A stretch of DNA of 64,000 nucleotides. Source: Pogostemon cablin (taxonomy: Eukaryota > Streptophyta > Magnoliopsida > Lamiales > Lamiaceae). The notes beneath the pieces were generated by a model. It saw only the letters and a program-made list of their open reading frames with translations. It had not been told where the DNA came from and made no database searches. A program made the translations under genes and the position numbers. The number at the start of each line of letters is the position of its first letter. The first letter of the stretch is position 1. Below, piece by piece: positions 45,489 to 56,010 of this stretch. The stretch lies in NCBI GenBank assembly GCA_023678885.1, contig CM043001.1, positions 9,832,092 to 9,896,091 of the forward strand, read 5' to 3'.

Positions 45489-48400
45489 AGTTTTTGGCGC
45501 CGTTGCCGGGAACGGTTGCTATTATTGAATTTATTATTTCTAGTTGATTAAGACTTTTACCGTCGTGACTTTTCAATGTTAAACATGAGCACCTGTTGGG
45601 GGCTTGTCCCTTCCATTTTATTGCTTTATTTCTTTCATGTGAGTGAGGAATTATTATATCTGAGGTGCTCACCCTTCGGTAATTACATCTCTTTTCAAAC
45701 TTAGTTTCGACTTACGGTTTTACTAAGTTTGGGGTGATGTACTTACCTTGTCTTATGAGCACCGGGGGTATAATTTTTCCTTTCATTGGTTGTTTGTTTG
45801 TTATGGAGTTGATTTTTTACGGCATATTAATATTTTAACCGGTGTTGATATGTCGATTTTTTGCAACTTACCTAATGTTTAGTGTGTTGTGTTGGTGTGT
45901 CTTGTGTGGATTCAATTAGATAGTCAATTGAGTCTTTCTTATAGTTCGCTTATTTTATTATTGATGAATATGTGATGATGAGGTGTGCTTGAGCTTTGAT
46001 GATAGAAAAGGTAAAAGAGTTACAAGATGAGTTCTACACTGAGGCTTTGACCTGACCGAGTTGAACAACTTGAGGAGCTCGTGCATACGTTGAAGAAAAA
46101 TCAAGTGCCATCATTTCTCTATTCTAATTTTTATGTGTGCTTTTAATTAGTAGGAGTAGAAGGATTGAGATCTGATTAGTTTTGGTTATCCTCGTGAGCT
46201 TATTTTGTTTAAATTGTGCTTGAATTTCATATGCTCCTGAAATTGATAAAGGAAGTGTACTTGAGTTATATTGTGATATGAAGTTCTATGTGTACTTGTG
46301 GGATATTACTTATCATGAAAAGTGCTCTGTTACTTTTTAAAAACCCATGTGAGATTTTGAGTCTCGTTGATCATGTACATGTTGGATTGTATACTAAAAG
46401 CCTAGCTTTAGTATGAACAATGTTATAACAATATTTGGAATGAGAATCATATGATCAAATGATTGCATCTTATAATTTAATTATATGCATGATGCAATAG
46501 TCCACTTACTTTATACTGTAGATAATATGTTGTGCGACAACACGCAGAAGATCATATTATCGGTTTCCTTATAAAGTATAAACAGATGCTCACAACCGAG
46601 ATAGACGGGGACTCTCTATCGGTATGGTTGTAGTGTGGTTTGGTATTAGCTTGTCTTGGCTATAGAATCACATTAGTGCACTTGTGTGTATTGAGCAGGA
46701 CCGCTTGAGATCGTTCGACTTATACTGACTTATAGAAGAACTTGATCTTTGTTATTATGGAAGTTCGTGCTCTTAATCCCTATACAATAACCTCGACACG
46801 TAGGGCAGTATGTATTTCCTTGATTCATCAATGGGTGAGATTTATAAGTATTAAATCAATATACTCGGTGAGTTGGGAAGTAGTGCTGTCTCTATGGTGT
46901 GCTGTTGATTGTAGAAGGAATCCATATCCGTCATAGGTTGATGATGTCCCCTTGAGGAGCTCATAAGGTTTATCATGGAAATCTTGCAAGTGGATTAATT
47001 TCCGGCATGATAATAAGGTTGAGTGGTACTACTCTCGGATGAGATATTAATTAATTTGAGTTGTCAGTAACTTAATTAATTAATGGACATTGTATATCTT
47101 AAACATGGAGAGACTATCGGGCTTATAATAAGAAGGAGCCCAGAACATAATTTTGGGATTGGACGGGTAGTGCAGTAATAATATTTTAGTGGATTATATT
47201 ATTATTATTGGATTTAATTAAAAGCTTTGGGCTAAGCTTGGTTAATTAAATTCAATTGAGGCCCAGTCCAATTTCTCCTCCTGGTCCCTGCTGTAGCCCA
47301 ATTATATAAGTCACCTCAGCTCCTGTTAACCCTAAGTGAGTGCCTCATTTCACATACGGGAGAAAACATAGAGCAGATTGAGAGAACTCTGGGGATTGTT
47401 GACCACTCAACACCAGAGTTGACTTTGGGACATACGGTAGAAGATCAGAGGTGTTCATCATAGATCTTCATCCTCTACATCAACCCAGAAGTACGGTAAA
47501 CATTGATGTTTCGCTTCCGCTGATTTTGTTTACCTGTTATCCTAACGATCACGTTGATCCACACGATCCAATTGCCAACAGTACATAATCACATGGTATT
47601 TTCTTTTCTGGTGAGTATCGTTCTTGTGCGTGTATTCTAGAACTTGCCTTGAGTCTCCTTGAATATTCAATATTAGTCTAGCGGATTATGGAAATGATAT
47701 TAGGCTATCTTTGATATTTAGCCTATCTTTTCCTATATACTTTATCTGAATTCATTTAATCCCTAGTCAGCCTGTTTGAGCCTTTTTAAATCCATTCTTT
47801 TGATAACCAATAAAGATTAATTGAAGAGAGTGATGATTTGAGGGATGATAAGGATGATGAAGGAAGAGTCTTAAGGAAGAAAAGAAAAATTTCTTGAGTA
47901 GTGCTTAAATCTAGTACTCAATGAAAACAAACACCCTAGGGTGTGTTTAAATCTAGTACCCTATGGAAGATGCGAGAGGTAGTACCCGAAACTGGTACCT
48001 CGAAGAAAAGAAGAAAAAAAAGGGTAAAATGAAAAGGAGAATGATGGAGTTGAAGAGATAGAAAAAGTTGAAAAAAAATATGTTGTGCTTGAAGGAGAAA
48101 TATGGTAGATTTTGATGAGATTATTGTGCTTGAATAGAAGGTGACGAGGAAAAAAATAAAGATTGAGAGAGACGACCGCTTGATCGATCTGAGTTTTGAG
48201 TCACTTATCCATATATTTCCTACCTTTTCCAAAGAGCCTAAATTAGAACCAAATAAAATATCTTTTTGATCCATGATTTGCTAGCTACAAGTAAAAATAG
48301 AGTTTGAGACTTTTGGCAAGCTTATGGTTACGCATGTACTTGAATTGAATCTGAGCGTAAACACCTTAACTCTTAAGTGTACATCTTTTACACTTGAGTG

Positions 48401-48629
48401 TGCGTGATATATACTTCCCGTGAGAACATGTGAATGGAGTATTTGAATTGGTGGTGATTGTCTTATCTTGTATGCTATAAATTGATTATTACATGTAATG
48501 AAAGTTGCATGACCTAAGTTGAGGAAAATTGTATTTTGAATGAGGTATTGGTTGTTGTCCTTGTTTCCCCGCTAATTTTACTCTCTCTTTCTATACTTTT
48601 ATTTTGTTGCCTCAGGACGAGTAACGGGT
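45489..48629 (+). other. Family A internal region 2 (non-coding) with solo LTR
   Basis: PBS at 45495-45512 (TGGCGCCGTTGCCGGGAA, one difference from copy 1), conserved block at 45567-45610, internal PPT-like AAGTTTGGGG at 45724. It is homologous to internal region 1. Near 46256 it preserves the empty site of gypsy B. It ends at a PPT-like AAGTTTGGGAAT (48630-48641). Confidence 0.82.
46380..47580 (+). repeat. Solo LTR of the copia C1 family
   Basis: 1201 bp, TGTTGGATTG...TTGCCAACA, flanked by a perfect target duplication GTACA (46375-46379, 47581-47585). The sister unit at 34436 shows the uninterrupted site. There is no internal region, so it arose by recombination between two LTRs. The segment around 47320-47520 is more diverged from C1. 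Confidence 0.92.
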
Positions 48630-49347
48630 AAGTTTGGGAATTGATGAGAGTGAAAATAAGCGTGTTTTAATGTTCAATTTAATACCTTTTTATGGGAATT
48701 ATTGTTATATATTAGCACAAATGTCTTATATTTGATATATATGAGAAAGAAGTGCGTTTGAGGAGTTTTATTTTGTTTTAGGTGGAAAAAGGATCAAAAG
48801 TGCGAAGTTGGAGAAAAGGTGCAACTTGTGCAAGAATGCTGAAAAATACATGTTCGATTCGTGTAATTTTTCTGTATTTGTGTGGAGCTCATAAATGGAA
48901 GTGTGCCACTTTTTTGAAAGCCACGGAAGAGTGGGTCGTTTTGGTGTAAGAAACACCTCAATCGGAGTCCAAACGAGAAAGTTATTATCGAAATAGTGGT
49001 GTCGAGCAAGCTGTTTCTACTCTGTACGACTGTTCCACTTTACATAACTTGTTACATCTTCAAATGTTGGACTTTTTGTGAGATAATTGTATGGATATAA
49101 ATCTAAGTAAAAGAGAACCGCGTGAGCACAAAAATCACTAAAATCGGAGTTTAATTATGCTCGAAATCATGATGTCGCGCAGCTGCCAGCGAGAATTTTT
49201 GAGAATTTCTGAAAATTTTTGAAAATTACTTATTTTTGGAGCACAATTAATCTCCTTATCACATAATCCTCCACAATTTACCCATATCTTTTATTTCCTT
49301 ATTTAATTCCCTTCTCACACCTATATATATTTTACATCATTATTCAT

Positions 49348-50840
49348 AGGCAAAGACTTGCATGAGACCGTCTCACGAATCACATCTCGTGAGACGTGTC
49401 AAATATAATCCTTTTAAAATCTCGCGGATCCTACAACCAACTTGAAAATGTCAAAATACATGCAAGTTGGCCACCTTAACTTAATTAATTCGTTTTTTTT
49501 TAATTGAGTTAGACTTTGTTTTATTTTATTTTATAATTTATTAATCATATACTATTATTATTTAGGGTAAGTCTTGCGTGAGACCATCCCACGTGAGTCC
49601 ATTTTTTACTTTTTAAAATAGTTATCACTTTTACTATAAAATATCATCACTTTCGCTATAAAATGTTATCACTTTTTATTTATACTATAAATTGTTTATG
49701 AAATAACACTGTCACTTTTTTTAATTTATTATCACTTTTCTTTATAAATATTATCACTTTCTGACCGTCTCACGTACGTAAGGGCTTATGTGAGATGGCC
49801 GGTCTCACACAATTCTTTTCCTATTATTTATTATATTATATTTATATAATTATTCTTAAATAAAATAAGAGAATATTTTCTTTAAAAAACACAATTGATA
49901 TAAATTGTGTCAAAATACTATGTAATTGATAAAAAAAATTGAATGATAACTTCACATTTTATTTATTAATTATCACTTTTTATTTATTATATTAATAGTT
50001 AATGGGATAGTTCATTTAAATAGTTATCACTTTTTTTTATCAGGTATCACTTTTCATTAAAAATATAATCACTTTTTATGTGTATGAAAAATATATTATT
50101 CATTAAAAAATTTAATTGAATGTTTATCACTTTTCTTTGATCACGTATCACTTTTTATTACAAATGTTATCACTTTTTATCTGTCTTATAAATTTTTTAT
50201 TAAATAAGTATTATTATTGGATGTGCATCAATTTTTCTTAATCAAATAGGAGTATCACTTTTGATTGAAAATATTATCATTTTTTATTAAAAATATTATC
50301 ACTTTGTATCTGTGTTATAAAATTTTCATTAACTAATATAATTGAATGTGTATTACTTTTCCTTAATTAAATATCACTTTTGATTAAAATGTTAACACCT
50401 TTTGTCTTTCTTACAAATCATTTGTGAAATAATTTGATTAGTCGAATATTACTTCTTCTTGTTCAATATTATTTTTTTATAAAAAATATTACCACATTTT
50501 AATTTATGAAAATTTTATGAAATAGTTCAATAATAAGTGTATCACTTTTGAATTTTAATTTATCACTTTTGATTTTTTTTAATGATCATATTATATTTTA
50601 AGCATTGCTTTCACTTTAATAATTTTAAATCATTGATAATTTAAAATTAAATGATTTTAATTGTATAAGAAAAAGAAATGGATATTACGTTAATTACTTG
50701 AATATGCCTGCTTCCGAGATGTTGTGTAGGTGACCACGGCCGTATTTTTTTTATTTACTTTCTATATTATATTATTTAGCTATTGGATGATTCGTCTTAT
50801 GAAATGAGATCCATGAGACGGTCTCATACAAGACCTACCC
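49348..50840. mobile_element. hAT-like non-autonomous element, 1493 bp
   Basis: Perfect 8-bp target duplication TTATTCAT (49340-49347, 50841-50848); LTR2 shows the empty site at 36216. Ends AGGCAAAGACTTGCATGAGA and, inverted, GGGTAGGTCTTGTATGAGAC, both continuing CCGTCTCA. The interior is AT-rich, repeating TATCACTTTT words, with no transposase. An 8-bp duplication fits hAT. Confidence 0.85.
49564..49821. mobile_element. Nested 258-bp MITE of the same family
   Basis: Perfect 8-bp duplication TATTATTT (49556-49563, 49822-49829). Ends AGGGTAAGTCTTGCGTGAGA and, inverted, GGAAAAGAATTGTGTGAGAC. It is similar in size and ends to 15173-15422. Confidence 0.8.
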
Positions 50841-51840
50841 TTATTCATATGAGAGGGCACCATGACACATACATCCTACACCCCCAACCATCATCCACAT
50901 CCTCTCCTCCATCTATCCATCACTTTGAAGATTAGTCTATTGAATCAAGAGGAGAACCAAGAGGAGGATTCAAGATGGATAAGGACGAGACGACGCCCAC
51001 ATCTAGGGTTTTTATCATTTTCTAATTTATCTTGTATTTTCCAGACATATTGGTAAAATATATCCAACTCCCATGATTGCATGAGCAAGAACCATTTTGG
51101 TAGTCTAGGGTTTTGAAGGTTTTATGAATTAATTGAACTTTTGTGTGTATCCTCCGTACAATACTACTTGTGGATTTATTTTATATATGATTGCACATTT
51201 TTAATCCATATTCAGAGTCGTTTTGTGCATCTTCAACTATTATATAGAGTTTGAATATATACCTTGGTTGTTGATTGAGTACGTTCACTGCTGAACAGGA
51301 TTCCATATTATGATTTTAAGTGAGGGGACTCCGAAGCTTCATTAGAACTATAGTATATAGATACCTGTCGATTGATTTGAATTCGGGTTAATAAGTAGGA
51401 TAAAGAGGGTAATTTTATTGTACCTATAAAGGGAGATCATATCGGGTTAGATTCCAGACGTGGGGAATAATTGATACTGATAGTATCTAGAAAGGGGGGT
51501 GAAATTATATCTCTTGCTCCAAGGGTTTTCACACATATCACACGCATTTTTACTTGTGCCTATAGAGTAGATTTGCATGATTTAGTGATGCGTCCATATT
51601 CCACAAGGCAGAGTCGGACATTGATATATGAAAGGGAGATTAATGAGTGAAAGGGACATTAATACATGAAAGGGACATTAATTTAGTTAATAATTAAATT
51701 GATAATATGCCGTCCTTTGGGTTCGATAATTAACTTGGTCGCTTATCTAAGCTACAATAACATCCTTCATACTTGGGGATTAATTGTGTATTGAGAAAAC
51801 ACTATCATTTACACAAAAGAAATTATATCAATATAACAGA

Positions 51841-51884
51841 AGGGAAAGCCCCTAATAGGCGCTTATTTTTAAGGTCGGAGAGTC
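51841..51884 (-). other. Conserved non-coding block, element D
   Basis: The minus strand gives GACTCTCCGACCTTAAAAAT, then AAGCGCCTATTAGGGGCTTT. AGGG can pair with CCCT across five bases. Confidence 0.65.
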
Positions 51885-51908
51885 ATGACAATATGCAGCC
51901 TTTTTGAA

Positions 51909-52169
51909 CTACTGGATCAGAGGGCGGTCTTCTCGCATCCTCAACTTCAAGTAATTTCTTTCCCTCTTCTTGTATACACTCAGCACCTCACCTTTTTTGG
52001 TCACAAAAATATGATCCTTGGAATTTCCTTCCTCCCATGGCTGTCTAGACACCTCCTTGCCAATCTTCCACTCAATATCTGATTCATATGTCCTTTCAAA
52101 ATCAAGATTAAATAAGTTAGAAATCACATCTATGCTCATGCATGATTGAGTCTCCATAGGCATCTTCAT
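51909..52169 (-). CDS. Unrecognised open frame in element D
   Basis: 86 codons (MKMPMETQSCMSIDVISNLF and on), charged at its end (YKKRERNYLKLRMREDRPL). I do not recognise it. It lies between the gag repeats and the conserved block, so it could be the remnant left by an internal deletion that removed pol, or chance. No membrane segment is evident. Confidence 0.3.
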   Translation of the reverse strand: MKMPMETQSCMSIDVISNLFNLDFERTYESDIEWKIGKEVSRQPWEEGNSKDHIFVTKKGEVLSVYKKRERNYLKLRMREDRPLIQ

Positions 52170-52229
52170 TGCTTAACTGCTCGACACGAAAGACTAATCG
52201 AATAGACCTCCTGGGCGTGACTACACAAA

Positions 52230-52560
52230 AATGGGAGCCGGAGGGTGCTGCTCGACCACAACTCTATCAGAATGGTCTGGTCGAGCTAGGTGGTACTGGT
52301 GGAGCAAGTTCCCTGAAAATGGATTCTAACTGTTCAGTTCTGAAAGTGGTGGCTCGACCGTAACTCGACCATAGTGGTCTGGTCGAACTGGAGTGTGTTG
52401 GTCGAGTTGGGGTTCTGTAAACTGAACACGTCTTTTTGGCTTAACTGTAGGCAACTTGACCTTAGCTCGACCAGTGATGTTTGGTCGAGCTGCGAGTCCA
52501 AAAACAGAGCATCGTTTCTTTGTTCTGAGAAGTGTTGCTCAACCATGGCTCGACCAAGGG
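52230..52560 (-). repeat. Three to four imperfect repeats with dyad TCGACCA...TGGTCGA
   Basis: Repeats about 100 bp apart, near 52250, 52355 and 52465, each contain an inverted pair. The best is GCTCGACCA, eight bases, TGGTCGAGC (52465-52490), a perfect nine-base dyad. The same motif occurs in the D LTR at 54860-54905. On the minus strand parts read as a peptide repeat QLDQTSLVELRSS. Confidence 0.75.
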
Positions 52561-53372
52561 GTAAGACGATCAACCCTTGCATTATTCTTACCCATGTATC
52601 GATTAAAGGTATCTTCAACACTCTTCAATTCTTGCTGCTGGATACTAAGCCCCCTTTGTGTCAACTCTGTAATCTGCTTCTGCTGGGACTCTAGTAGCTT
52701 TTTGATGTTAGCTTGATTAGAGATGATCTCATCATCTCTATTCGGTTTCACAGCTTGATGTTCAACCTGAGCCACCTTACCCACTACATAAGTTCCTCTT
52801 ACTCTTTCCGTAGGCTAGTCGAGTGAATTCATAGAGATGTCTTCAAATAACTTTTCTGCATCAAGTGCTGTCTTAGATAACACCGCTCCACCTGATGATG
52901 CATCAATAAGAATACGCAACTCACAATCCAATCCATAGTAGAAGATACTTATGTACTGAGCCTTTGACATCCCATTCCGTGGGCACCTCCTGATCATATC
53001 TTTAAACCTGTCCCACACCTCATGAAATTTCTCACCCAGATTCATAAACAATTGGGTGATGTCTTGCTTAATTCTAAACACCTTAGAGGATGGCATGTAT
53101 CTCTCTAAGAACTTCTGCTGCAATTGGTCCCATGTAGTATAAACTATGGCATCAAGAGTCTCATACCAAGCTTCTGCCCTATCAATCAAAGAGAACTTGA
53201 ATAAGGTGATCCGCCTAGCATTATTATTAGCTTCAGCACCCTTCTGAGTGTTTATATAACCAATGAATCTTTTGGGATGCTGATATGGATCTTCAAATGG
53301 ATCTCCAGAAAAGGTATTTTTCTCCACCTTGTTGATAAGAGTGGGATGTATCTCAATCATCATCTTCCCCAC
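52539..53372 (-). pseudogene. Athila-like gag of element D
   Basis: The main frame, 52815-53372, reads NTFSGDPFEDPYQHPKRFIG, FKFSLIDRAEAWYETLD, TTWDQLQQKFLERYMPSSKV and IRRCPRNGMSKAQYISIFYY. This is the Retrotrans_gag pattern of gypsy elements (F.G...edP..Hl..F, lfpfSL.g.A..Wy..Lp...i.tWd.l...Fl.kyfp). A second frame, 52539-52784, continues with a coiled-coil-like Q-rich stretch (LLESQQKQITELTQRGLSI). A break separates them. The start region near 53372 lies 240 bp from the primer site. Would form the capsid in an intact element. Confidence 0.85.
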
Positions 53373-53636
53373 TTGCTTCTATCAACCCCATGTTTCCAAT
53401 CCTATTGTACTTGAAAATTTCACGTATGGCAACATTATCTGGATTCTACTTTGCTCTGGCCATGTTCAGCTCAGTTGTAATTCCTTTCTTTCCTTCCTCT
53501 CCTTTTCCTATTGCACAAGTATCTCAGAAAAATTCAAGGATAGATAGAAATAAATAATCACAAATAAAAGTCTAAATCAAACTAGAAATAATAAAATCAA
53601 TAATAATATCCGTCCCTGGCAACGACGTCAAAAATT

Positions 53637-55470
53637 TGATGGGCGTTTTTTTTGCATGCAAAAATTAATCTCCAAGTATTAAGGATATCAATTGCAGCTT
53701 AAGCAAGCGACCAAATTAAATATCAAACCTAAAGGACGGAGTATTATCAATTTAATTATTAACTATATTAATTAAGACAAAATGATAGTAAGATTTGAAG
53801 GTTGATTATCTAATAAATAATATGCTAAAAATTAAATAACAATTAAAATAAAATAAATAATAGAAGAATACGAATGTGACTCAACAATGGAGAATAGGTA
53901 GCCCTAGGGTAATCCGGTTTCACTCATTAATTTCTCTTTCGTGATCAATGTTCGACTCTGCCTTGTGCAATATGGAAGCATCATCAAACCATGCAAATCT
54001 ACTCTATAGACACAAGTAAATATACGTGTAACACGTGAATAATCTTGGAGTAAGAGATATATTTTCACCCCCCTTTCTTGGTACTATCAGTATCAATTAT
54101 TTCCCCCTAGGATTAGTACTCTATCCCGAAATGATTTCCCTTTATAGGTACTATAAAATTATCCTCTTTATCCTGCTTACTAACCCGAATTCAATTCAAT
54201 TAATAAACATTCATTCATGACAGTTCTAATGAAATTTCGGAGTCCCCTCAGTTAGAATCCTAACATGGAATCCTGTTCAGCAGTGAACGCGCTATCAACA
54301 ACCAAGATATATATTCAGACTCTATATAACAGTTGATGATTCAGAAAACAACCATAAATATGGATTAAAAATGCATAGTCATACATAAAATAAATCCACA
54401 AGTAGTGTAAAATTCCATTAATTCATAAAAACCTTCAAAACCTTAAATCTACCAAAATGGCTCTAGCCCATGTTGTTGTGAAGAACAATCATGGGGGTTG
54501 AATAGATCTTACCCATATGTCTGAAAAATACAAGATAAATTAGGAAATGAATAAAACCCTAGATACGGAGTCGTCGCGTCCTTCTCCATCTTGAATCCAC
54601 CTCTTTGTTCTCCTTTTGATTCAGCAGACGAATCTTCAAAGTGATGGATGGATAGATGAGAGGATGTGGATGATGGTTGGGGGGTGATCCCCCCTTGTGG
54701 GGTGATGTAGGATGGATTGTGGCCGTCTAACCTTTCTAATGATGTCCTTTTATATTTTAAGACTCTCCTAATGGACCTTGGATGGGCTTTTTAAATGAAA
54801 ACATGCAGATACACGCACTTGGGGTGTAAAACCACTCAAATCTGGAAATTCGCGACCTAGCTCGACCAAAGTGGTTCTGGTCGAGATAGAAGGCCTTGGT
54901 CGAGCTACGCTAGAGCTGCATGTGCAATCTCACCGTTTCACGCATAACTTCCACATCCAAACTTTGATTTGAGTGATTTTTGCACTCACGTGATCCTCTC
55001 TTCCTTGGATTTCTATCCATATAAAGAACTTACATAAAGTCAAACATTTAAAGGTGAAAAAGTTATTCAAGTGACACAGTCATGCTGAGTAGGAACAGCT
55101 TGCGGCATCGTCACCATTTTGATCATAACTTTCTTGTTTCGGCTCCGATTAGGGTGTTCCTTATGCCAAAAAGATCCTCTCTTCTGTAGCTTTCTAAAAA
55201 TTTATGAAACTTTCAGTTTTGAATTCCATAAGAATACAGAAAAATTACACAAGTTGGACGTGCGTTTTTCAGCATTCTTGCACAAGTTTCCCCTTTTCTC
55301 CAACGTTGCACTTTTGATCCTTTTTTCACCTAAAATTCAATAAAATACCTCAAACACATATTTTTCTCACATATGTCGAATATAAGACACTTGTGCTAAT
55401 ATATAACAATAATTCTCATCAAAAAGGTGTTAAATTGGACACAAAAACACCCTTATTTTCACCCTCATTA
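53637..55470 (-). repeat. Element D 5' LTR
   Basis: About 1.83 kb. On the minus strand it starts TAATGAGGGTGAAAATAA and ends CGCCCATCA, parallel to A (TGATGAGAGTGAAAATAA...CTCATCA). TATA-like AAAATATAAAAG lies near 54750. Its U3 middle differs from A and carries the TCGACC dyad cassette. Confidence 0.82.
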
Positions 55471-56010
55471 ATTTGATATGTCATATTCCATCTTTTAACC
55501 TGAAATATTAGATGTGTCATTAAACACAATATTGACAGAATCTTACACAGTTCTGGTTCTAAGATAAAAACTATAAGTTTTGCTATTCTTAAAATATCTT
55601 AAGAAGAGAGCTTTATCACTCTTAAATCAAAATTGAAAAGATACTTTCTATCATTTGAATGTAGCACATGCAACTAAACACATTAAAATACTTCAGATTT
55701 GGTTTCCTCTTATACGGAAGCTCATATGATGTAATAGAAAAACTTGGCCTAAAGAAGAATCTATTAGACACATGTCATCATGCCGTATTCAATGCTTCAA
55801 CCCAAAATCTTTTAAATACATTCAGTGATGTAAGCATAACCCTAGCCATTTCATGCAATGTTCTATTCTTTCTTTCAACAATGCCATTTTCCTGTAGAGT
55901 TTTAGGAGAGAAATACTCTTGCATACTGTCTTTCTTTTTATAAAACTCAGTAAACTTGCCATTTTCAAATTCCCTACCAAGATCAGTTCTAATCCTATAA
56001 ACCCTATAGT
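55471..56010 (-). pseudogene. Copia F integrase C-terminal part
   Basis: The minus strand gives VYRIRTDLGREFENGKFTEF, ENGIVERKNRTLHEMARVML and KRFWVEALNTA. These are the second catalytic Asp and the Glu region of a copia integrase (SDrGrEFeN..F, QQNGVvERKNRTL). Beyond it, shifted frames give FKSDKALFLRYFKNSKTY. The element continues at 63003 on the other side of gypsy E. The rest of pol is cut off at 55470 by element D. Confidence 0.85.

Larger units (their letters stand above)
18288..51807 (+). mobile_element. Family A: tandem three-LTR Athila-like gypsy derivative, host to nested insertions
   Basis: Landmarks on the plus strand are LTR1 (partial, ends 18794), PBS 18801, internal region 1, PPT 35483, LTR2 35496-45488, PBS 45495, internal region 2, PPT 48630 and LTR3 48642-51807. 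LTR2 is flanked on its left by a PPT and on its right by a PBS, so it serves both units. Full LTRs begin TGATGAG and end CTCATCA or a close variant. Without insertions each internal region is only about 1.9 kb and has no gag or pol, so this is a LARD-like non-autonomous element. Element D on the other strand is a relative that keeps gag. Target duplication could not be checked because LTR1 is truncated. Confidence 0.85.
48642..51807 (+). repeat. Family A LTR3, interrupted by a hAT-like element
   Basis: Starts TGATGAGAGTG after a PPT and ends AAAACACTATCA. It is about 1.67 kb without the insertion. Near 51310 it carries GATTCCATATTATGATTTTA, the counterpart of the C2 insertion site. Confidence 0.85.
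51808..55470 (-). mobile_element. Element D: truncated family A relative retaining gag
   Basis: Minus strand. 5' LTR 53637-55470, degenerate primer site 53613-53630 (TGACGTCGTTGCCAGGGA), gag 52539-53372, a repeated TCGACC segment 52230-52560, an unidentified frame 51909-52169 and the conserved block 51841-51884. It is cut off at 51807 by LTR3 of family A. LTR similarity to family A is obvious but clearly lower than between A LTRs. No protease, RT or integrase. It shows that the non-coding A elements derive from a gag-bearing Athila-like ancestor. Confidence 0.8.

Noticed and set aside
18766..45672. A 70-codon minus-strand frame seen at both 18766-18978 and 45460-45672
   Set aside because: It spans the family A LTR end and primer binding site on the antisense strand, so it is a shadow of duplicated non-coding sequence.
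20157..46936. A 64-codon frame recurring at 20157, 27144 and 46742 with few changes
   Set aside because: It lies in the C-family LTR, and its conservation only reflects recent common origin of the LTR copies. The changes do not favour silent positions.
52374..52716. Plus-strand open frames of 86-106 codons
   Set aside because: They are antisense to the element D gag and its dyad repeats, with no independent support.
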